A stretch of 64,000 bases of DNA from a virus: positions 1-64,000 of the IMG/VR virus record IMGVR_UViG_3300032304_000650, one strand, 5' to 3'. Every line of letters starts with the position of its first letter. Position 1 is the first letter of the stretch. The notes below the pieces were generated by a model. That model saw only the letters and a program-made list of their open reading frames with translations. It had not been told where the DNA came from and made no database searches. Position numbers and translations under genes: made by a program. Positions 33,701 through 40,568 of this stretch are shown one piece after another.

Positions 33701-35172
33701 TCAACAGACTTCTTAGCAGTACCTTCTGGAACTAAACCCGATTGCTCCATGGCAACCATGTTATTATATATAGTCTGATTATCTAGATTTGATATAGCGT
33801 TATAAGCATATGACTTTACATACTTAGGAACAGCTATAGCACCACCGACAGCAGCAAATCCTAGCTGAGTTAAAAACTCTGCCTTAAACTGCTCTTCAGC
33901 TGATTCATCTGAACCACCTCTAATCTTTTCCATGGAATATGCAACAGCACCATCTAAACTGCCAGATAAGGCTAATTCCTTTCCATTTGCGGCAGCATCT
34001 TTTAAGAATGCCTTAGTTGCTTGTCCAAAAGATTTAAGCTCTCTAGCGGGCTTTATTTGAGAGAATGTCTTTAATACCTTACTACCTAAGTATTGACTAA
34101 CAACACCCTCTGCAGCTCCAGTCATTAAAGACACCTTGCTATTCCAGAAGTTATTAGCAACCTCATATGCATCATCATCGGATAAACCGTTTTGCTTTGC
34201 TTTTTGGAATGCTTGATTCTTGCTATCAAATTGCTGTCTTTTAGCTTGAACCGCACCGACAACTGCTGGAGATAAAAACTGTCCAAGTCCTGGGATTGTA
34301 CTAACAGCTATACCAGTAGTAATATCTGGAACTACTCCACCCATCATACCAGTAGTTTCAGCTCCAAAACCTCTTCTTTCTGTTTGTATTGTACCAAGGT
34401 CTTTATCTCTTGGCATTTCTGTATATCTTACCTTATTAGGTTTCCCAGCTTCTCCTATAGTAGTTAATTGAACTCGTTTATTGCCTTTCATAAAAGCTAT
34501 CTGCTCTTCTCTATCCATCACATCAAATCCTTCTACTTCCTTATTTGTATTAATTGTAGCATTATAACCATCTAAAAAACTAGCTATCTTGCCATCTATT
34601 ACATTCTTAAGTACTGGAAATCCTTTATCATCTTTGCCTATTCTTAATTCTCCAGCTTTAAATCTAGATAAAAAATCTTCTCTCTTCTGTGTAATAAATA
34701 TATCTCTCATTGGCATATCAGCTGATAACTGATTAGCATATATTTTAGCCTGATTATCTACAGCTATAAGAGCATTATCATATGTATTTATGTTTGACTT
34801 AGACTTTTGTAATCCTAGGTCTGCAGGCTTTTCTGTAACTTTTGCATCTTTCTTAACCACTGGAACTGGCTGTCTTTCAGAAACCTGAGCAGTTGTTGGC
34901 ATTGCATTTTTAGCAACATCTTCCATTGTAAAAGAAGTCTTAGGAGCTGGTTGCTTAGCTGCTGCTTTTTGAGCAGGAAGTTGTCCTGCCATGGCTGCTC
35001 TAAATACTGGCTTTAAAGAAGTTGCACCCTTTCTAAGCGTATTCATGTAGTTAGCTTTTAACAGCTCTCCAACACTAGAATACCCTGTTCTTCTATCTTT
35101 TGGATTAGTAGGGCCTTGAGAATTATCTTCGCTATTGAAATTAACGGTTTCGTCTGTAGTATTTTCAGCCAT
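27721..35172 (-). CDS. Giant polyvalent virion protein with zincin-like and methyltransferase-like motifs
   Basis: This single frame encodes 2483 residues, much longer than any other gene here. The first ~500 residues are helical with small hydrophobic patches. A zinc-protease motif HEGAH lies at 737-741 (STIFHEGAHPIINM). A region at about 900-1180 resembles a polyvalent-protein-associated domain. A class I methyltransferase motif (VLDYGAGLGLG, about 1248-1258, D1250) is followed by VVSLNVLNVVPKDTRDAIV. A helical region and a C-terminal part with SRLIIYLNSTVQTGVSVI (about 2055) resemble large polyvalent protein domains. Such proteins are injected with DNA in some phages and protect it from host defences. 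It probably travels in the virion. Confidence 0.75.
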   Translation of the reverse strand: MAENTTDETVNFNSEDNSQGPTNPKDRRTGYSSVGELLKANYMNTLRKGATSLKPVFRAAMAGQLPAQKAAAKQPAPKTSFTMEDVAKNAMPTTAQVSERQPVPVVKKDAKVTEKPADLGLQKSKSNINTYDNALIAVDNQAKIYANQLSADMPMRDIFITQKREDFLSRFKAGELRIGKDDKGFPVLKNVIDGKIASFLDGYNATINTNKEVEGFDVMDREEQIAFMKGNKRVQLTTIGEAGKPNKVRYTEMPRDKDLGTIQTERRGFGAETTGMMGGVVPDITTGIAVSTIPGLGQFLSPAVVGAVQAKRQQFDSKNQAFQKAKQNGLSDDDAYEVANNFWNSKVSLMTGAAEGVVSQYLGSKVLKTFSQIKPARELKSFGQATKAFLKDAAANGKELALSGSLDGAVAYSMEKIRGGSDESAEEQFKAEFLTQLGFAAVGGAIAVPKYVKSYAYNAISNLDNQTIYNNMVAMEQSGLVPEGTAKKSVEDIDKFREAKGKVMVSNQDAVPTVAGLTIKAEGIQQKIANTPETDLPALAALNAELQDVNGRIARAQVSEDPLSEEVDDKTGLNIKNKQYATQESSQQQQEITPEGNIIQREGIEGQQEQATNEPDNRYRNFGSKTQGQIVVVDAQNADTSTVENPKTFGDRIINYASNVVSALKSINPGVKVVVVPSAQQYGDILIQQEIDNGYSVSKDKEKDYRGSNGAFDRVNNTIYLNGEVLGKKNKTSTIFHEGAHPIINMIAQQNSEAVGQMYDQLRNLSESVDGVMDVLAFGDGYAKYGDDTVKSEAIVEFIARVADGQIELPADQPIVMNNILDVIKGFLEIIGFNSDIQSIDDLKAVAAKIKEAFQTGREVVIVSETSGSATEAGLTSNPIRINAGGIQPNGRKVNKEGLNLEIAERNFDEKSLKFITMNDLDGANAFIFAADKAISAIVKSPSGYVHEFNGGVAYSYQDGTGVWAFTTKAAAQKFLNRAKQSDGIGLIMSQKEEGITGSYDFYGYMMGEFYNAVDKGVPEKDLVKYLDAKLDTNVSTGVTFRQLLADKGKKTSIESLSDLDGLMPIEGAGKFSYDQRGGFTKKVFSAFTEKNFGIPRLETALEISNEPMLKNAEYGDIVAAIQIDKNSPIIDTRTDDRFKNHPSYPFIVTGQPIGIFEEFYDVRKVAPDFVPASKEANQTPLGQRAKPQAAKSAMGAQPIVKLSSSMALQVDNAIKADKSSGTTQVATTTGSYVKAANIAKSLGAKSVLDYGAGLGLGSDAMSDVIPNVDSFEPNIDRWKGKKQPAFTSSSDINKTYDAVVSLNVLNVVPKDTRDAIVKDIYNKLNEGGSAIISSRGWTGDINLAKNAEKGPEPKSAIIKRKEAGGITDVYQKGFDGNELVEYVSDLLGDNVTVKKDNSFGKAGVVITKNPSGMQLQVGNTGKSRKSAKQTAKQNARTEADAISSFEYNMNATTRAKESVSNTGIINKLKNAYKNIKLLGIENQTSVRKLFTDAGATGALADAMLTTSRGFGAQAALATEDVIDAVYKGLSDKKDLSFGEGKIKFSEVDLLNQIMNMRRVVAVQNMVQDKFNELQAMRAQMKKLRSNAKKEALQVKIDAAVEYLQDRKVLGKKYNPQTKETTEYLQNYQVGSTVDANGNKIPYNAGMASKQLETIENAYPEFDKLNERADKMFDTYRNIMKEKLDNGLVSKETYDMYIKYDYVPISYIDKILKEQDPDYARVMSKNPNQLRKSVLSGGADGDILTDYEAIFQVFATGHYKNVSNNRAATQLANFAEQNPNNGLVEIAIPVVDEDGDVVLDKDGNPVYKTAPEGMSYIFFYQDGQRKAVLATDEIADQWNARYSQSDEVNILANITFASLTQKLLTGKNPGFGIFQMIALDPLTAAVATDVFSPSVPVAYAQIALGGVDTVGWKGSIKQVIGRGDKYRLAAKWGAFTEMNAGRELETSLLSKDIIDGTGYEKLINTASQYSSKPIELIDKLIDKTGLGKVSDVTEKATRLIIFDRARKVFEEKFEKENKRKPSKAELDAIYAMAAHEARRSSDFARGGSLVKPASRLIIYLNSTVQTGVSVINQIKKNPARAMYQMGEMLAIGGLLTAYSAGIMNMPWEDDEEKKKKKAAWDSLSEYQKLNYLNIYVGGDAPERQFIKVPMPPFFKNFWVAAMMGFESKRSKNIYTKADYVSAIANANPFGDVTEIPAKLPPGAAALLAYNNLDIFTKKQIVTDEAGIPDDYEGAMDEAVGGVYKKIGSLTGTSPARLQAAGQKIYGQPERNPLIYVPKIAFETAVELATGAPVTLKEGLQKDWKGAILNSLSLQKRLFAGTPNYYQTRIMMDYEEIDFLKSKAHAALMNKDTKMYDKYNADIASKNKEIQGTLNIVNKNYPSLYERLVKESANKAGGLKYDLSPNVAKATTDKYIKQNYDQQVYEAYRINDPKTRAKYIYDKAKEMDKKEAQEYFDILYKLRIMNADNPTGIQYMKILKTENK

Positions 35173-35194
35173 ATTAACGTATGAATTATATACG

Positions 35195-35202
35195 CAAATC
35201 TA
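35195..35202 (-). promoter_or_regulatory. Late-type promoter box for the giant protein
   Basis: TAGATTTGCG on the minus strand matches TAnnTTTG and lies 22 bases before the start at 35172. No TTTG box is found at the normal upstream distance. Confidence 0.5.
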
Positions 35203-35223
35203 AGATTTTTTGGCTAGATATTC

Positions 35224-36453
35224 CTATTGAGGAGCCATGATTGTTCCTGGCTGGTAACCTCTTCTCTGATAGAAGCTAATCATTGCATTCTGAGCAGCAG
35301 TTATTTCAGCCTTTGTAAAACCCATATCAGCAAGCTCATCTTCACTGTATAACTCACCACCAGTCTGTACTAGGAAGTTTAACATAGACGCACTAGCTTG
35401 TTTGTTTTTACCTAAAGCCTTCTGTCTTGCAATAGCTAATCTATCTAGAGTAGCTTTATCCTTCATATTAAGGTTAAGGCTTTTAAGTTTAGCGTCAAAC
35501 TCTTTCATAGATACATATGTACCTAAAGTATTTCTATCTAAATAACCTCTAGTTGCAGATATAACCATTGCTGGAGTTGCTTTTGTAATGTCTCCATTAA
35601 GCTCAGGATATGCTGTAATTATTTTATCTGCCGTATTTTGTGCAAGCTTTTTCTTTATCAAAGACTCTTCATCTGTACTTGTACTTTGTATTGATGATAA
35701 TAATTGATTTTTTTGTGCTATAGCTGCATTTTTTATTCTTGCATCAGCTCCTAGTGCTTGATTTATTCTACCTAAAACAGCATAAGGGTCTTTCATTGAA
35801 AACTTTTCTCTTTCTGGAACAGATATCTCTTGATATCCTGGTTTATTAGCTTCTCCTAATGGTATCTTAAATGCTTCAGATTTAGTATACTCACCTTTAT
35901 TATCCTTTATACCAACAAGTGTCCTATCTAATTCTGCTAAATCTCTTTCATTTGCCTCAAATTCATAAGCAGTTGGCGCTTTTAATTCATCAAAATTTAT
36001 CTTATTTATTGGCTGTGTTTTTAGTTTAATGATATCTCTATTCATATCATCTGGAAGCGCATATCCAGTAGCAGTCATTCTATCAGCATATTTAACTAAA
36101 CCATCTAAAACAGAACCAGCCATAGCAGAATCTGAATAAACCTTATTTAATCTTCCTTTAACAGCATCAAGTTCAGCTTTTTTAGCAGCAAGTTCACTAG
36201 GCTTTACTCTACGTCTATTCATTTTAGAATACTCTATAGCAGTGTTTCTGTAGTTATCAAACTCAGTAGCAAACAAAGGAATATCCTTTGACATTATTTT
36301 ATTAGTATCATAAGTGCTTTTAAAGTCATCTATTTCTTTTCTTACGATTTGCTCTTGTTGCATTCTAATGTTTGCAGCCTGCTCTAAACCACGAGCAATA
36401 CCTTGGCCTAATCCAGAAAAATCAATGCCTTGTGTATAAAAATTTAATGCCAT
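35224..36453 (-). CDS. Helical internal virion or ejection-type protein
   Basis: The 409-residue protein is almost wholly helical and highly charged, with an N-terminal GIDFSGLGQGIARGLEQAAN and the central segment LAELDRTLVGIKDNKGEY. It lies between the glycine-rich protein and the giant protein, which is where short-tailed phages encode internal ejection proteins. I infer a capsid-internal protein that leaves with the DNA. No family is recognised by motif. Confidence 0.65.
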   Translation of the reverse strand: MALNFYTQGIDFSGLGQGIARGLEQAANIRMQQEQIVRKEIDDFKSTYDTNKIMSKDIPLFATEFDNYRNTAIEYSKMNRRRVKPSELAAKKAELDAVKGRLNKVYSDSAMAGSVLDGLVKYADRMTATGYALPDDMNRDIIKLKTQPINKINFDELKAPTAYEFEANERDLAELDRTLVGIKDNKGEYTKSEAFKIPLGEANKPGYQEISVPEREKFSMKDPYAVLGRINQALGADARIKNAAIAQKNQLLSSIQSTSTDEESLIKKKLAQNTADKIITAYPELNGDITKATPAMVISATRGYLDRNTLGTYVSMKEFDAKLKSLNLNMKDKATLDRLAIARQKALGKNKQASASMLNFLVQTGGELYSEDELADMGFTKAEITAAQNAMISFYQRRGYQPGTIMAPQ

Positions 36454-36457
36454 TATA

Positions 36458-37093
36458 TTATCTTGGTTTTTTGAAATTTCCGTAATTGCTTCCCATCATC
36501 ATTCCTGGGTCTTGTGATGTAAATAATTTCTCTGTAGCTGCGCTTCCTAAACCTTGAGCAGCACCTCCTGCGGCTGATTTAAACAATCCACCTAAAAAAC
36601 TTCCACCACCTGCAGCTGAAGCTCCACCAGTCAATGCAGCACCAGCTATACCACCTACAGCGCCAATAATTCCACTAAGCATTTGAGCTCTTCTTGCTTT
36701 CTTAGCCGCAAGCTCGTTGTACTGTTGTTCTGCTTTATATCTTTCAAGTTCAGTTTGAGCTTGACCAAATTGCATACCTGTTTGAATTCCTGTCATTGCA
36801 TTTTCTCTTCTAATCATTGCATCTTGTGCAGCAAGTCTTAATGCTGAATCATTAGAGCTGGCTAATAATCCAGGAGCTCCAGCCAATAAAGAACGCTTAC
36901 CTCTTAATGCTCCAAGACCAGCGCTCACCCCTCTTCCGATTTCTTGTATAGCTAATTGTCTTGAAGCGGCATCCATGCCTTGTCTTGACAATGCTTGAGA
37001 TTGCTCGTATGCTGCCCTCATTTCTGGAGACAATGTAAGCCCTTGAATTCTATTCATTGCACCCGAAATCTTTCTATCTAATTTGCTAGCCAT
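36458..37093 (-). CDS. Glycine-rich membrane-active internal virion protein candidate
   Basis: The 211-residue protein has a helical N-terminal two-thirds and then a glycine/alanine-rich hydrophobic stretch (SGIIGAVGGIAGAALTGGAS, about 139-158) followed by GGGSFLGGLFKSAAGGAAQG. This matches the small channel-forming internal proteins of podoviruses that insert into the cell envelope during DNA injection. It is translated just before the helical protein above. Confidence 0.65.
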   Translation of the reverse strand: MASKLDRKISGAMNRIQGLTLSPEMRAAYEQSQALSRQGMDAASRQLAIQEIGRGVSAGLGALRGKRSLLAGAPGLLASSNDSALRLAAQDAMIRRENAMTGIQTGMQFGQAQTELERYKAEQQYNELAAKKARRAQMLSGIIGAVGGIAGAALTGGASAAGGGSFLGGLFKSAAGGAAQGLGSAATEKLFTSQDPGMMMGSNYGNFKKPR

Positions 37094-37094
37094 T

Positions 37095-40000
37095 TTATCT
37101 ATTGTTTAAAGGTTGTAGTATTCCTAATTCTGCGTAATACAAATCTACTAAGTTTTGCGGATTTGTAGCTTTTAAGTTTAATTCAAGCCATGAACCCTTT
37201 AGCACCTTACCGCCATATAAACCACCAGTGCTATTTATATCTCTTTTAAAAGACGCATGATATTTATCATCTTTTATCTTAAAATCGGCACTTAACAGCT
37301 TTGAATTGTTATTCATATTAGTAACAATATCGCTAGTTAAAGGGGCTACCCATGTTGTGTTACCTAGTGTAGTAAGTGTATTATAATGCTTTTTTATATT
37401 CGGGTTTTGATTAAACACTAACTTTATAGAAGGAGTTTGTTGCACTCCATAAAAATTAGCATAAGCTGTAGTGTTATTATGCGCCCATAACTCACCATTT
37501 TTCCATGATACTATAAGGTTCCCAGCAACAGCAATCCACTCTGGATTATAATCATAGAAAGCACTATATGCATTTCTAGGTTCAGAGAATCCAAATGTAT
37601 AGTCTGTTATAGTACTTCCACTTCCCTGCATAACAGTTATAAACTCCTCTTCAAATGCATCATAAACACCTAATACTTTAGCATATCCGCCATTGCCAAA
37701 TTTATCTGCATTATTTGTTTTTTGATACTTTGTAATCTTATCTGTAAGGAAAAAGTGAGCTTTGTATGTTTCACTTATAGAAGTCATACCATCTGCAGCT
37801 AATCTAACTTGACACCCAAGTATTGGGTCTGTAAAATAGTCAGCGCTAGCAGAAGATGCTAATGAGCAATACTGCTCACCAATTCCATAATCACCTTGAT
37901 AATACTGAATGCTATTTAAAATTTCTGAACTTTGAGATACCACGCTTCCTCCATCAGCAGTCTGTAGTACATTCTGCAATACAGGAACAACTCCACAAGC
38001 TCTATTTTGAAATACTTTTAGCTGTTGACCTCTTATTTTAAATCTTTGGATATCACCCTTTTGCCTATCGTATTCGTCAAGATTAGCAGGGTTAAATCTA
38101 TTTGTATTATTTATATTTGTTCCTTGCTCGTATTCGCCTGAATATCTTATAAGGGTAGGATAATACGTTTCTTTTGCATATTCATCTATTACAAAAGGTC
38201 TGCCATTACCATCTACTTTAGATGGATATTTATCAGACACAGACATATCAATTACATAAGCATTATTATTTCTTCTTCTGTTGTATACGTCTCCTCTAAT
38301 AAAGTTATATTTAGCAGGTCTAGAACCTGTTCCTATGATTTGATTTTGCCCAGCTCCTTCATGTACAAGGTTGTTATTAGCATCTTTTATAATATAATAA
38401 TCTTCCCCAAACTCGTAATATAATTGCTGTTCGTCGGTTGAATTAGGAAAGGTGCTATACAGCTCTAAATAGTACCCTGTAGTAGCTGTTTCCCATTGAC
38501 TCATTAAACTAGCGTCATATGTAACTTTTATCCAATAACCTGTTCCAGTTCCATCATTATCTCCAGTAGGATTTTCTAACAAAACATCTAATATTGGTAA
38601 ATCTAGTGCAAGGGTATTAAATCCATATATCTTAACTCTATCCCCTTTTTGGAATGAATATACAGGATATCCATTTTTATTTTTATTATAATTGCTAATA
38701 TCCATATATCCATAAAGAGTATCCTTATGAACTTTATTTGTAGTAGCCCAAACAAAATTAGATGAAGTTAAATTATTAGTTCTTACAAAAGAAAATGTTT
38801 TAGCCCAAGAAGGAGGTGCATGATTTACATCAATTAATATTTTTGGATTATAAAGCAATGAATTTCCTATTGCATTACTACCTACTACTTTTAATGGCAG
38901 TGTTGTAACCTTCATTGAATCACCAGTAACAACACCATTAGTAACTCCAAATTCATCAAAATAAACTATACCAAATTTATATGTAGAGCTATGTTTGTAG
39001 CATGATATATTTACATCTGTAGGAGTCTCTGTTGATACTAAATCAACATAAGCTTCTCCTACTGTATTCCATGTAATTCTATTTCCTGTAGGAGTATATG
39101 ATACTAAAAGGTCATTAGTACTACTACTTGTTCCTGATAATTTTGCTTCTGCGTCTATAACTCCTTTAAAATAGTCTCTTATATTTGTAGCAGTAGTAGT
39201 CCCATTAGGAACTGTGTAATCATATCCAAAAGTCTCTTCAGTAACCTCAACTGGGAAAACATTATCATTAGTAACTGTAACTACTACATCTAATCTAACT
39301 TTATCTCCCATAGCAGGAACACCGCTAAATATAAATCTCCAGTTCCTACCAACATCCTGAGATGTAACACTTAATAAAGCAGTACTAGAAGAAGGTTCTT
39401 GCTCATCTGCTGTTACTGTAACAGATATTGGGTTATTAAAAGTATTTCCTTCTAATATTCCTCCATATGCTAATATATTACCATTAAGTAATTCTTGCGT
39501 ATTAGCTTTCTTAGGTACATAATCAAATAATTGAATACTTTCTGTAACACTTGAAAATGGATAAGCTCCATCATTAAAAAAATTATATACTCTAGTAACA
39601 TTACTTGGCATTGCCAATCTTTGCTTATCTAATACGGTAACTATCATTCTATCCGAAAATGCGGCAGCAACAGTCTCTCTTGTAGATATTTCTATTCTAT
39701 AACAATCTATAGGGCCTGTATTATATGATACGCTTATTACGTTATTTTTTGTAGGGTCTGCGTCTAAGTTTAAATCAGTAATATTAAATGGTGCAAAAAC
39801 TTTACTCCACGGACTCCATGTAGACTTAGTATTATCCTTGTATACCCATCTATAACTAAATTGGAATAACTTACTTCTAAGATTATTTTGAGTATCTGGA
39901 CTATCTCCATAAGAACATACTGGTGCTTTTGTAGGCATCTTCCTAGCAACAGTTAAATATTCCATCTTCCAATTTGTTCCATAAGTTTTACCTGATACTG

Positions 40001-40295
40001 TAGCTTCTTTTATATTAAGCTTCATAGGTTTATTATTCCTATCAGTCCAATGAATCACATCACCTTCGTCTTCTGTTCTATAAAGTATATTAATAGATGC
40101 AATAGGGAACTTAGGGTCAAAATTAAATATATCCTCTTGACTATCTATAAATGATATTAAAAGTGGAGATATAGTATTTGCCTTAACATCATAAGAATAT
40201 ATACCATGATAACCAGCTGAGTTATAGTTAAAGTAAAATACCCTCTGCTTTAACTCGTCGTAATGAGAACCTATACATTGATTTGTAGACGGCAT
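37095..40295 (-). CDS. Large tail protein (tail hub/tubular type)
   Basis: The 1066-residue protein is beta-rich and starts MPSTNQCIGSHYDELKQRVF followed by YFNYNSAGYHGIYSYD. This is the kind of opening seen in the roughly 1000-residue tail proteins of crAss-like and related podoviruses. Many Y/N/D-rich segments, a middle Ig-like stretch (VRLDVVVTVTND) and a C-terminal portion with SADFKIKDDKYHASFKRD suggest a barrel- or propeller-like hub. It is probably part of the short tail. The gene lies directly upstream of the glycine-rich internal protein. Confidence 0.75.
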   Translation of the reverse strand: MPSTNQCIGSHYDELKQRVFYFNYNSAGYHGIYSYDVKANTISPLLISFIDSQEDIFNFDPKFPIASINILYRTEDEGDVIHWTDRNNKPMKLNIKEATVSGKTYGTNWKMEYLTVARKMPTKAPVCSYGDSPDTQNNLRSKLFQFSYRWVYKDNTKSTWSPWSKVFAPFNITDLNLDADPTKNNVISVSYNTGPIDCYRIEISTRETVAAAFSDRMIVTVLDKQRLAMPSNVTRVYNFFNDGAYPFSSVTESIQLFDYVPKKANTQELLNGNILAYGGILEGNTFNNPISVTVTADEQEPSSSTALLSVTSQDVGRNWRFIFSGVPAMGDKVRLDVVVTVTNDNVFPVEVTEETFGYDYTVPNGTTTATNIRDYFKGVIDAEAKLSGTSSSTNDLLVSYTPTGNRITWNTVGEAYVDLVSTETPTDVNISCYKHSSTYKFGIVYFDEFGVTNGVVTGDSMKVTTLPLKVVGSNAIGNSLLYNPKILIDVNHAPPSWAKTFSFVRTNNLTSSNFVWATTNKVHKDTLYGYMDISNYNKNKNGYPVYSFQKGDRVKIYGFNTLALDLPILDVLLENPTGDNDGTGTGYWIKVTYDASLMSQWETATTGYYLELYSTFPNSTDEQQLYYEFGEDYYIIKDANNNLVHEGAGQNQIIGTGSRPAKYNFIRGDVYNRRRNNNAYVIDMSVSDKYPSKVDGNGRPFVIDEYAKETYYPTLIRYSGEYEQGTNINNTNRFNPANLDEYDRQKGDIQRFKIRGQQLKVFQNRACGVVPVLQNVLQTADGGSVVSQSSEILNSIQYYQGDYGIGEQYCSLASSASADYFTDPILGCQVRLAADGMTSISETYKAHFFLTDKITKYQKTNNADKFGNGGYAKVLGVYDAFEEEFITVMQGSGSTITDYTFGFSEPRNAYSAFYDYNPEWIAVAGNLIVSWKNGELWAHNNTTAYANFYGVQQTPSIKLVFNQNPNIKKHYNTLTTLGNTTWVAPLTSDIVTNMNNNSKLLSADFKIKDDKYHASFKRDINSTGGLYGGKVLKGSWLELNLKATNPQNLVDLYYAELGILQPLNNR

Positions 40296-40298
40296 TTA

Positions 40299-40535
40299 TT
40301 ATGTTTTGAATCTTAGTGTAATAGAATTTGTACAATATGTAGTGCTTGACTGAACTTTAATTTGGAAGGCTGTATCAGGCACATCAGTATATCTAATAGC
40401 AGTACCAACCGTGAATGAAACACCTGTTTTAGTCCACCCAGCCACAAGAGCACCTGCTGTGTCCAAAGCTGTTAATGTAAAGTTTCCTGTATCTAAGCCT
40501 TTTGTTGAAAGCGTTACGTCTACTGTTTGAGGCAT
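40299..40535 (-). CDS. Small beta protein of the tail region
   Basis: The 78-residue protein begins MPQTVDVTLSTKGLDTGNFT and is predicted to be a single beta-sandwich, ending TNSITLRFKT. It has no signal peptide and sits between two very large tail proteins, so a minor tail or decoration role is likely. It has its own promoter box at 40556-40563. Confidence 0.65.
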   Translation of the reverse strand: MPQTVDVTLSTKGLDTGNFTLTALDTAGALVAGWTKTGVSFTVGTAIRYTDVPDTAFQIKVQSSTTYCTNSITLRFKT

Positions 40536-40555
40536 TGAAATTCAATTTTATGGTT

Positions 40556-40563
40556 CAAAGATA
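40556..40563 (-). promoter_or_regulatory. Promoter box for the small beta protein and large tail protein
   Basis: TATCTTTG on the minus strand lies 20 bases before the ATG at 40535 and matches TAnnTTTG. It falls in the 33-bp gap after the 870-residue protein gene. Confidence 0.5.
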
Positions 40564-40568
40564 CGAAT

